This document shows, piece after piece, positions 1 to 5,677 of a stretch of 5,677 nucleotides of DNA. Under the pieces are notes generated by a model, which saw nothing but the letters and a program-made list of their open reading frames with translations, did no database searches and had not been told where the DNA came from. Positions within the stretch are counted from its first letter, which is position 1; every line of letters starts with the position of its first letter. A program made the position numbers and the translations under genes. Source of the DNA: Planctomycetaceae bacterium (GTDB lineage Bacteria > Planctomycetota > Planctomycetia > Pirellulales > Thermoguttaceae); NCBI GenBank assembly GCA_003532715.1, contig DOEZ01000464.1:5768-11444 (forward strand), read 5' to 3'.

Positions 1-1
1 C

Positions 2-1504
2 GCGACGTCGGTCACGCTGATCGGCTGGGCGACCGGCGGCATCATCTTCGGCATCATGGGCGACAAGCTGGGGCGTGCCCGAACGATGGTCTTCACGATC
101 TTGTGCTACGCGATATTCACCGGGCTGTGCGGCTTCTCGCAGACCGTCTGGCAGTTCATCGCGTTGCGATTTCTCACGGGCTTGGGCGTGGGGGGACAAT
201 TCGCCGTGGGCGTGTCGTTGGTGGCCGAGACGATGCCCGACCGGGCTCGCCCGCGAGCGCTTGGGTTGCTCCAGGCGCTCTCCGCGGTGGGCAACATCGC
301 GGCAGCCTTTCTCGCGATGGGCTTTGGATCGCTCGAGGCCGCCGGGGTCTTGCCCCACGCGGCTTGGCGATGGGTTCTGGGAATCGGAATCGCGCCGGCG
401 CTGTTGGCAATCATTGTCAGCCGGTATCTTAAGGAGCCGGAGAGTTGGCGGCGCGCGGTGGGCGACCAGAGCGGGGCCAGGCACAAGGCCGGTTCGCTCC
501 GGGAACTCTTCGGCACTCCCCAGTGGCGCTCCCGAGTGATTCTCGGCATGGTGCTGGCGTCGGCCGGCGTCATTGGCCTGTGGGGCATCGGCTTCTTCAG
601 TATTGACTTGAATCGGACGATATTCCGCAAGGTCGCCGAAAACGCCGCCCGCGAGGCCGGGCAGGCCGAACAGGACCGCCAACTGGTGCGGATGGTGATT
701 CACTCCCCGGAGCTGCTTGATCGGGTGAAAGGTTCAGTTGAGTATCGTGACCTGTTGAGCCTCGACGCGAACGAGAACGATCCGCGGGTGCTCTTCGCAC
801 AGGCGCTGCGCCTTCGCGACCGGGGCGAGGCCGTCTCGCCCACCGCCCTGCTCGACGCCTTGGACAAACCCGGTGACCACGGGCCGGCCCAATCGGACGG
901 CGAGCGACGGCGACGGGCGCGGTACCTCGATCTCGACGGAGCAGTGCCGGACTCGTCCGCCCTGCCCGAACTCGTCGAGCAGATTGCCGCCCGCAAGAAG
1001 GACATCAACGGCCAGGTGAGTCGATGGGGCGGCTTGACATCGATGCTGTTCAACATCGGCGCGTTTTTCGGAATCTATGCTTTCGCCGTCGTGACCGACC
1101 GGCTCGGCCGCCGATGGACGTTTATGCTCTTCTTTCTCGCGGCTCTGCTGAGCACGGCGACCGCGTTCATGTTCATGAACAGCAAACTCGACGTGTTCTG
1201 GATGGTTCCGCTGATGGGCTTCTGCCAGTTGTCCGTGTTCGGCGGCTACGCGATCTATTTCCCTGAGTTGTTCCCGACACGGCTCCGCAGCACGGCGGTC
1301 TCGTTCTGTTACAACATCGGCCGCTACGTGGCCGCGTTGGGTCCGTCGGCGCTGGGACTGCTCACCAGCGAGGTCTTCACGCCTGCTCGCGGGTTCGCGG
1401 AGCCCATGCGATGGGCCGGATTGACCATGTCCTCGATCTTCGTGCTCGGGATCGTCGTTGCGTTCTTCGCTCCCGAAACCAAGGGAAAACCGCTTCCGGA
1501 GTAG
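2..1504 (+). CDS. MFS permease, sugar-transporter-like, 5' partial, with large TM7-TM8 loop
   Basis: This is an inner-membrane secondary transporter of the major facilitator superfamily, probably for a sugar, polyol or organic acid; the substrate cannot be read from sequence. The frame is open from base 2, and the first in-frame ATG (base 56) lies inside the conserved TM2-TM3 motif A, so it is not the start: TM1 and the N-terminus lie outside the window. In the visible 500 residues, motif A appears as G17-x-x-x-D21-K-L-G24-R25 and its second-half copy as D366-R-L-G369-R-R between TM8 and TM9. Hydrophobic segments fit TM2 to TM12, and the C-terminus ends with PETKGK (491-496), as in the sugar-porter branch. 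Residues of about 201-344, between TM7 and TM8, form a hydrophilic, charged insert expected on the periplasmic side; most MFS proteins have only a short loop there. The stop codon is two bases before the next gene, whose ribosome site lies inside this gene's end. Confidence 0.95.
   Translation, partial: ATSVTLIGWATGGIIFGIMGDKLGRARTMVFTILCYAIFTGLCGFSQTVWQFIALRFLTGLGVGGQFAVGVSLVAETMPDRARPRALGLLQALSAVGNIAAAFLAMGFGSLEAAGVLPHAAWRWVLGIGIAPALLAIIVSRYLKEPESWRRAVGDQSGARHKAGSLRELFGTPQWRSRVILGMVLASAGVIGLWGIGFFSIDLNRTIFRKVAENAAREAGQAEQDRQLVRMVIHSPELLDRVKGSVEYRDLLSLDANENDPRVLFAQALRLRDRGEAVSPTALLDALDKPGDHGPAQSDGERRRRARYLDLDGAVPDSSALPELVEQIAARKKDINGQVSRWGGLTSMLFNIGAFFGIYAFAVVTDRLGRRWTFMLFFLAALLSTATAFMFMNSKLDVFWMVPLMGFCQLSVFGGYAIYFPELFPTRLRSTAVSFCYNIGRYVAALGPSALGLLTSEVFTPARGFAEPMRWAGLTMSSIFVLGIVVAFFAPETKGKPLPE
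1498..1501 (+). promoter_or_regulatory. Ribosome binding site GGAG fixing a GTG start
   Basis: GGAG lies five bases before the GTG at 1507 and overlaps the last codons of the permease gene. It supports 1507 as the start of the URO-D gene, rather than an ATG at 1411 deep inside the permease gene. The arrangement suggests translational coupling between the two genes. Confidence 0.7.
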
Positions 1505-1506
1505 CC

Positions 1507-2469
1507 GTGGATATCTCTCCTTCCGTCTATGAACACGCCGCGTTTCTGATCGGCCGCACGCCCTGGGAGGCGTCGCGCGACGGCGATTTGATCTTCGAAG
1601 GTCATGCCGAGGCCTACCGACGCTATCGCCACGCGCCGATCATGCCCGGCATCGACATCTACAATCTGGAGGCCGAGGCGTATGGCGGCGTCGTGCGGAA
1701 GCCCGGCGGCGTCGGCGTTCCGGCCATCTCGAAGCCGATTCTGGCCTCGGCCGGGGAACTGACCTCGCTGAAACCGTTCGATCCGCGGCGCGACGGTCGA
1801 ATCCCCATGATTCTCGACGTGGCTCGCCGTCTTGTCCGCGAGTTTCCCGAAGCCGTCATTCGCGTGCCCGTCAGCGGTCCCTTCTCGATCGCCAGCAACC
1901 TGGTCGGCTTCGAGACACTGCTGTACGAGGTGGCCACCGAGCCCGATCGGGTTGCCGCCGGACTGATGCACCTGGTGGACGGCCAGGTGGCGTTCGCCGA
2001 GGGGATCAAGGCGGCGGGCGTGGACATTGCGTTCTTCGAGTCGGCCGCCTGCCCGCCCCTCTTGTCGCCGAAGTCGTTCCGCGAGATCGAATTGCCCGCG
2101 CTTAAGAGCATCATGGCTCATCTGGCCGAGGCAGTCGGCCATCCGGTGCCCTGCATCATCGGCGGCGACACAACGCCCATCGTCGAGCCAATGCTCGAAA
2201 CGGGCACGAACTATCTTGCCTGCCCTTTCGAGACCGACCAAGAAGCCTTCATGCGCAAGGTGTGGGATCGAACCGACGTTCGTATCCGAATCAACAGCGA
2301 CGTCGAACTGATCTCGCGCGGCACGTGGGAACAGATTCGCGCCGACGCCGACCGGATCATCAGTTTGGCGCGAGGACGCGAGAACGTCTGCATGGGAACC
2401 GGCGCGCTCCCGTACGAGACGCCGCCCGAAAACGTCCTGATGCTGATGGAGTACGTTCGCGACCGGTAA
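1507..2469 (+). CDS. URO-D superfamily protein (MtaA/CmuA-like), zinc ligands replaced
   Basis: A 320-residue cytoplasmic protein of the uroporphyrinogen decarboxylase / cobamide methyltransferase fold, a TIM barrel. Family landmarks are G124-P-F-S-I-A-S, the S179-A-A-C-P-P-L-L-S-P block, G219-G-D-T-T-P-I followed by a 'METG'-like LETG segment, and a terminal T305-P-P-E-N. MtaA-type methyltransferases bind zinc with an H-x-C pair in 'H-x-C-G-N-T' and a later Cys ten residues before the PEN asparagine. By my alignment those positions here are I217, G219 and G299, although C216 and C295 sit close by and could form another site. It is therefore doubtful that it is a standard zinc methyltransferase, and it is unlikely to be HemE because there is no heme-gene context and the heme-type N-terminus is missing. 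GTG start is chosen for the GGAG site and the two-base gap after the permease. The substrate is unknown; the neighbours suggest a role in small-molecule catabolism. Confidence 0.88.
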   Translation: MDISPSVYEHAAFLIGRTPWEASRDGDLIFEGHAEAYRRYRHAPIMPGIDIYNLEAEAYGGVVRKPGGVGVPAISKPILASAGELTSLKPFDPRRDGRIPMILDVARRLVREFPEAVIRVPVSGPFSIASNLVGFETLLYEVATEPDRVAAGLMHLVDGQVAFAEGIKAAGVDIAFFESAACPPLLSPKSFREIELPALKSIMAHLAEAVGHPVPCIIGGDTTPIVEPMLETGTNYLACPFETDQEAFMRKVWDRTDVRIRINSDVELISRGTWEQIRADADRIISLARGRENVCMGTGALPYETPPENVLMLMEYVRDR

Positions 2470-2524
2470 GAGAAAATCGCCGATCGCCTGATGACCTCAA
2501 TCCTCTAAACAAGTGAATTCATCC

Positions 2525-3859
2525 ATGAGCAAGCAGTCCGATGTCTCACGGCGGCATTTTCTGAAGAGGGCCACGGCAGTCTGCGTGGCGCCGACGATCA
2601 TTCCGGCGTCGGCTCTCGGAGTCGAGGGAAACACGGCGCCAAGCGACCGGGTTACCCTCGGTTTCATCGGTTGCGGCCGGCAATGCTACTTGAAGAACAT
2701 CCCCCTGTTCGTTCGCGTTCGCGGCGTGCAGGCGCTGGCCGTGTGCGACGTCGATTCGTGGCGTCTGGACAACGCGGCAAGGCAAATCAAGACGCAGTAC
2801 GACTCGGGCAAGGCGAAGGGCGTCTTCTCCCCGGTGACGAAGTTCGTGGACTACAAGGATCTCCTCGCTCGCGACGACATTGATGCCGTCGTGATCTCGA
2901 CGCCCGATCATTGGCACGCTTCCATGGCGCTCGATGCCATGCGTGCCGGCAAGGACGTGGCTCTGGAGAAGCCGATCACCCGCACCATCCGCGAGGGACA
3001 ACAGTTGATCAGAACCGCCCAGCAGCACCAGCGCGTGTTCCGCGTCGACAGTGAATTCCGCAGTCTCGAACAGGTCCACCGCGCGACTACTCTGGTTCGC
3101 AACGGGTATATCGGCAAGATTCGTCGAGTCACGGCGTGCGTACCCCAGTCCGATGTTCCGTGTCCCCCGCAGCCGGATATGCCGGTTCCCGCCGAGTTGG
3201 ATTATGAACGGTGGCAAGGGCCCGCGCCGCGCGCGCCGTACACGACATTGCGGGTCCACCCGCCCCGATCGTATGACCGTCCCGGCTGGATGCGCCATCT
3301 CTATTACTGCGACGGCATGATCACAAACTGGGGAACGCATATCAACAACGGCGCCATGTGGGCGACCGATCTTGAACGGACCGGTCCGCTGGAAATCGAA
3401 GCAACGGGCGAATACCCCGATTCCAAGAGCTTCTGGAACGTACTTCTGAAGTTCAATGTGAAGTACAGATTCTCCGGTGGCCTGGAGTGGTTCTATCGCA
3501 CCGAGAAGCCGTACTTCCTTGTCGAAGGCGACGAGGGTTGGGTTCGCGCTGATTTCAAGAAACTCGACGCGAGTCCCAAATCGCTTCTGACGATGAAAGT
3601 CAAACCGACCGACCTGGATCTCCCCTTGGAATCCGAGAAGCAGGACTTTGTCGATTGCGTTCGCAATCGTCGCGAAACGCTCGAACCGGCCGAGGTCGGC
3701 CATCGCGTTACCTCGTTGGGACACCTTGGGCATATCGCGATCCAAGTGGGCAAGAAGCTTCAATGGGACCCCGTCGCCGAACGATTCACCAACAGCGATG
3801 CCGCGAACGACTTTTTGCACAAGCCGATCCTCGCCAACGGGAATGAAAAACCAGGGTAG
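2525..3859 (+). CDS. Gfo/Idh/MocA family oxidoreductase with Tat signal
   Basis: A 444-residue NAD(P)-dependent oxidoreductase of the glucose-fructose oxidoreductase / inositol dehydrogenase family. The N-terminus carries a twin-arginine motif S8-R-R-H-F-L-K14, then a short, weakly hydrophobic stretch and a possible AxA cleavage site near A30, so export by the Tat pathway is predicted. The Rossmann domain follows, with G49-C-G51 in the dinucleotide loop, D128-H-W-H131, and E148-K149-P150 holding the usual catalytic lysine. The C-terminal domain has W270-G-T-H272, where H272 fits the catalytic histidine. The position four residues before it, normally Asp in inositol dehydrogenase (D172/H176), is N268, and N275 stands where many relatives have Asp. 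Start: ATG 2525 was preferred to an in-frame GTG at 2513; neither has a clear Shine-Dalgarno site, and both keep the whole signal. It lies between two URO-D family genes on the same strand, which suggests a shared pathway. Substrate is unknown. Confidence 0.93.
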   Translation: MSKQSDVSRRHFLKRATAVCVAPTIIPASALGVEGNTAPSDRVTLGFIGCGRQCYLKNIPLFVRVRGVQALAVCDVDSWRLDNAARQIKTQYDSGKAKGVFSPVTKFVDYKDLLARDDIDAVVISTPDHWHASMALDAMRAGKDVALEKPITRTIREGQQLIRTAQQHQRVFRVDSEFRSLEQVHRATTLVRNGYIGKIRRVTACVPQSDVPCPPQPDMPVPAELDYERWQGPAPRAPYTTLRVHPPRSYDRPGWMRHLYYCDGMITNWGTHINNGAMWATDLERTGPLEIEATGEYPDSKSFWNVLLKFNVKYRFSGGLEWFYRTEKPYFLVEGDEGWVRADFKKLDASPKSLLTMKVKPTDLDLPLESEKQDFVDCVRNRRETLEPAEVGHRVTSLGHLGHIAIQVGKKLQWDPVAERFTNSDAANDFLHKPILANGNEKPG

Positions 3860-3923
3860 TCGACCGCGGTCACACAAAACAGGGTGTCGTGGATCGTCGC
3901 ATTCCCGGCCCGAGCGTTCTCTT

Positions 3924-3928
3924 GAGGA
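3924..3928 (+). promoter_or_regulatory. Ribosome binding site GAGGA
   Basis: GAGGA is followed by an eight-base spacer and then ATG 3937. It supports that ATG over the longer in-frame ATG start at 3889, which would add sixteen residues not typical of the family. Confidence 0.75.
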
Positions 3929-3936
3929 AGAAGTCC

Positions 3937-5112
3937 ATGAATTCCCGTCAGCGTATGTTGGCCGCTTTGCGTCACGAGGAGCCCGATCGGGTTCCATTCG
4001 ACCTGGGCGGCTCGCACGTGACGACGATCCACGTCGCCGCCTATCGGAGCCTGTGCCTCGAATTGGCCATCAACCCCGAGCCGGTCGTCCTATCCGACGT
4101 CATCCAACAGGTCGTCACACCCTGCGATGCGTTGTTGGACCGCCTTGAAGTCGACACGCGTGGACTCTTTCCCCACGTCAGCCACAATTGGCATTTTGAA
4201 GACATACGCGACATGGGCGACTACTTCGAGCACGTCGATGAATGGCACTTCACCCAACGGCTCAATAAGAAGGATGGCCATTGGTGGTCGCAGACCGGCA
4301 TCCCGCTCGCGGGATCTTCCGTGGACGCCGAGACGCTGGCCCGGTACGAATGGCCCATGGCCGATGACCCTCGCCGCATCGAGGGCTTGCGCCGCCAGGC
4401 CGAGCGCTATCGCCGTCAGGACAAGGTCGTTATGTGCAAAAGCCTTTGCGCCGGCATGTTCGAGATGGGCCAGCGAATCCGCGGAATGTCGGATTTCCTG
4501 TGCGACATGCTGGCCGACCCGAAGACGGCCGAGGCGATCATGGACAAGATACTGGAACTCAAGAAGCGATACTGGACCATGGTCCTCGACGAGTTGGGAG
4601 ACGCGATCGACATCGTCGTCGAGAACGACGACTATGGCACGCAGCAGAGTCAGTTGATTTCGCCGGAAACGTATCGCACGATGATCGAGCCCCGGCTCCG
4701 AGAGCTGGTCGATTTTGTCAAAAAGAAGCACGCCGAACGACGCGAGCCGAACGAACCAGGCTTCTTCTTTTTTCATTCTTGCGGCAACGTGCGGCCGTAT
4801 CTTCCCAGCTTCATCGACATGGGTATCGACATTCTCAACCCGGTCCACGTCAATGCGTCGGGCATGAATGCCGCCGATCTGAAGAAGGACTTCGGCGACG
4901 CGATCACGTTTTGGGGTGGCGGGGTCGAGACCCAACACGTCTTGCCGCACGGAACGCCGGAGCAGGTCCGGGCCGACGTGCGGCGCAACGTCGAGGCGCT
5001 CATGCCCGGCGGAGGATTCGTCTTCAACACGGTCCACAACATCCAGGCCGAAGTACCCGCCGAGAATATCCTTGCAATGTGGGAGACCTTGCGCGAGGTG
5101 GGGCGGTACTGA
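3937..5112 (+). CDS. URO-D superfamily methyltransferase-like protein with HxC...H zinc site
   Basis: A 391-residue protein of the uroporphyrinogen decarboxylase / MtaA-CmuA superfamily, with no signal peptide and so probably cytoplasmic. The N-terminus (MNSRQRMLAALRHEEPDRVP) is the classic opening of the family. Other landmarks are E229-N-D-D-Y-G-T-Q followed by L240-I-S-P, the H280-S-C282-G-N motif that supplies two zinc ligands in the methyltransferase branch, and V366-H367-N-I-Q near the C-terminus. H367 falls where MtaA-type enzymes have their third ligand, a cysteine, which suggests an H-x-C...H site. The family name implies tetrapyrrole decarboxylation, but the zinc-type motif and catabolic neighbours argue for methyl transfer or another reaction on a small molecule. 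It is longer than, and clearly diverged from, the URO-D gene two places upstream. Start chosen for the GAGGA site. It is the last gene of the left-to-right group and converges with the next gene. Confidence 0.93.
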   Translation: MNSRQRMLAALRHEEPDRVPFDLGGSHVTTIHVAAYRSLCLELAINPEPVVLSDVIQQVVTPCDALLDRLEVDTRGLFPHVSHNWHFEDIRDMGDYFEHVDEWHFTQRLNKKDGHWWSQTGIPLAGSSVDAETLARYEWPMADDPRRIEGLRRQAERYRRQDKVVMCKSLCAGMFEMGQRIRGMSDFLCDMLADPKTAEAIMDKILELKKRYWTMVLDELGDAIDIVVENDDYGTQQSQLISPETYRTMIEPRLRELVDFVKKKHAERREPNEPGFFFFHSCGNVRPYLPSFIDMGIDILNPVHVNASGMNAADLKKDFGDAITFWGGGVETQHVLPHGTPEQVRADVRRNVEALMPGGGFVFNTVHNIQAEVPAENILAMWETLREVGRY

Positions 5113-5131
5113 AAAACCGGCTCGTTGCCGG
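5112..5131 (-). terminator. Probable rho-independent terminator of the minus-strand gene
   Basis: On the minus strand, CCGGC (5131-5127) and GCCGG (5121-5117) can form a five-base-pair GC stem around the loop AACGA, followed directly by five T (5116-5112). It lies about 50 bases past the stop of the TIM barrel gene and touches the stop codon of the converging URO-D gene. On the plus strand, a competing hairpin (CGTTG 5123-5127 with CAACG 5133-5137) lacks a following T run, so termination of the plus-strand operon here is less certain. The stem is short. Confidence 0.5.
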
Positions 5132-5182
5132 CCAACGGTTGTCCGACTAATTCACCTCGCGAATAACGATCATTCTTCGTCG

Positions 5183-5677
5183 TCAGGCATCCAGCCCGGC
5201 CAGTATCCCGCGGGCGTAGCCGGCCGACTCGGCCACCGACGCCAAGGGATCGTTGGCTTCCGATTCGTACTCGAAGGCTAGAACGCCGGGGTAGTTGATC
5301 TTCCGCAGCGTCCGGAACAGTCGCGGCATGTCGATCACGCCGCGTCCCAGGATCGTGGTCGTGCCCTTCGCCGTCGCCGACGTGACGTCCTTCAGATGGA
5401 AGTCGTACACGCGATCGGCACACGCCTCGATCGCCGCGTAAGGATCGTCGCCGTAGCGGACCGTATGACCAACGTCGACGCACAGACCGACCCGCGGATC
5501 GAGGTTTTTGATCTTATCGTAGGCGCTGCCGGGCGTCGGAAAATGCTTGTCGCCCGGCCCATGGTTATGCACGGCCACGGCGATGTCGTACTCGGCGACT
5601 TTGCGTTCGATCAGCGGCAGCGTCGCGGCAGTCGGCATCACGACCATGATCCGCAAGCCGGCATGTTTGGCATAATG
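5183..5677 (-). CDS. Xylose-isomerase-like TIM barrel protein (sugar phosphate isomerase/epimerase family), 5' partial
   Basis: The C-terminal 164 residues of an AP-endonuclease-2-fold / xylose-isomerase-like TIM barrel protein, a family that isomerises, epimerises or dehydrates sugars and inositols using a divalent metal. The frame is open to the right edge, so the start lies outside; an in-frame TTG at 5656 is internal. Landmarks in order are V-H-N-H-G, the strand V-D-V-G-H with the likely metal ligand Asp (codon 5474-5476) and His (5465-5467), D-F-H-L-K-D, and L-A-F-E-Y-E close to the C-terminus, which gives the last metal-binding Glu. The first ligand, Glu in ketose 3-epimerases, seems to be replaced within H-N-H, as in IolE-like members. 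Such proteins often occur beside Gfo/Idh enzymes in polyol and sugar loci. It faces the operon tail to tail, so it is transcribed separately. Exact reaction unknown; no signal peptide can be judged because the N-terminus is missing. Confidence 0.9.
   Translation of the reverse strand, partial: HYAKHAGLRIMVVMPTAATLPLIERKVAEYDIAVAVHNHGPGDKHFPTPGSAYDKIKNLDPRVGLCVDVGHTVRYGDDPYAAIEACADRVYDFHLKDVTSATAKGTTTILGRGVIDMPRLFRTLRKINYPGVLAFEYESEANDPLASVAESAGYARGILAGLDA

Noticed and set aside
1411..1506. A longer URO-D reading frame beginning at ATG 1411.
   Set aside because: It would overlap the permease gene by 94 bases and add residues not typical of the family, whereas GTG 1507 has a well-spaced GGAG site.
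1324..2241. Minus-strand open frame of 305 codons opposite the permease end and the first URO-D gene.
   Set aside because: It spans two well-supported sense genes, has no recognisable domain and no ribosome site of note. It is a codon-bias shadow.
1507..2469. Calling either URO-D gene hemE (uroporphyrinogen decarboxylase of heme synthesis).
   Set aside because: Neither shows the HemE-type N-terminal active-site segment that I would expect, and the neighbours are a permease, a Gfo/Idh enzyme and a sugar-isomerase-like gene, not heme genes.
3862..3871. A perfect ten-base palindrome, GACCGCGGTC, just after the Gfo/Idh stop codon, considered as an operator.
   Set aside because: A palindrome of this size is expected several times by chance in a window of this length, and there is no nearby promoter or second copy.
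1939..3993. An exact 15-base repeat, GAGCCCGATCGGGTT, at 1939-1953 and 3979-3993, containing a ten-base palindrome.
   Set aside because: Both copies encode Glu-Pro-Asp-Arg-Val in frame within URO-D family genes, but at unrelated places in the two proteins. This is best explained by shared codon preference, not by a regulatory repeat.
2546..3997. A minus-strand open frame of 483 codons covering the whole Gfo/Idh gene, longer than the sense gene.
   Set aside because: Its translation shows no recognisable motif and runs antisense across a gene with clear family motifs. Long antisense frames are common opposite GC-rich genes because of codon-position bias.
4090..5037. Minus-strand open frame of 315 codons opposite the second URO-D gene.
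   Set aside because: It mirrors the sense gene's conserved segments and shows no protein family features of its own.

Overview
The window is GC-rich and densely coded, and most likely chromosomal DNA of a planctomycete or a close PVC-group relative. The reasons are the combination of a twin-arginine Gfo/Idh/MocA oxidoreductase with the 'PASALG..G..APSDR' N-terminal signature common in Planctomycetes, two URO-D superfamily proteins, a xylose-isomerase-like TIM barrel protein and an MFS permease with a long soluble loop. This assignment rests on gene style only; no rRNA or other phylogenetic marker is present.

Layout. Four genes run left to right: an MFS permease whose start lies outside the window (2-1504), a short URO-D family protein (GTG start, 1507-2469), a Tat-type Gfo/Idh/MocA oxidoreductase (about 2525-3859) and a second, longer URO-D family protein (3937-5112). 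Gaps between them are 2, 55 and 77 bases, none with an obvious terminator, so one transcript is plausible. A fifth gene, a sugar phosphate isomerase/epimerase-like TIM barrel protein, runs right to left (5183-5677) and converges on the cluster; its start lies beyond the right edge. A hairpin followed, on the minus strand, by a T run lies in the 70-base convergent junction. No tRNA, rRNA, CRISPR array, insertion sequence or gene-free stretch over 300 bases was seen.

How the genes may work together (inference). The set looks like an accessory catabolic locus for a small polyol, sugar or methylated organic compound. The permease would import it, the Gfo/Idh enzyme would carry out an NAD(P)-linked oxidation or redox-assisted step, and the URO-D proteins would act as methyltransferases or other TIM-barrel enzymes of the MtaA/CmuA/UroD fold. 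No corrinoid protein or heme-pathway gene is visible, so neither heme synthesis nor a defined methyl transfer can be assigned. The most interesting points are the unequal zinc sites of the two URO-D proteins (lost in the first, HxC...His in the second), the roughly 145-residue periplasmic insert in the permease, and Asn at two usually acidic active-site positions of the oxidoreductase.
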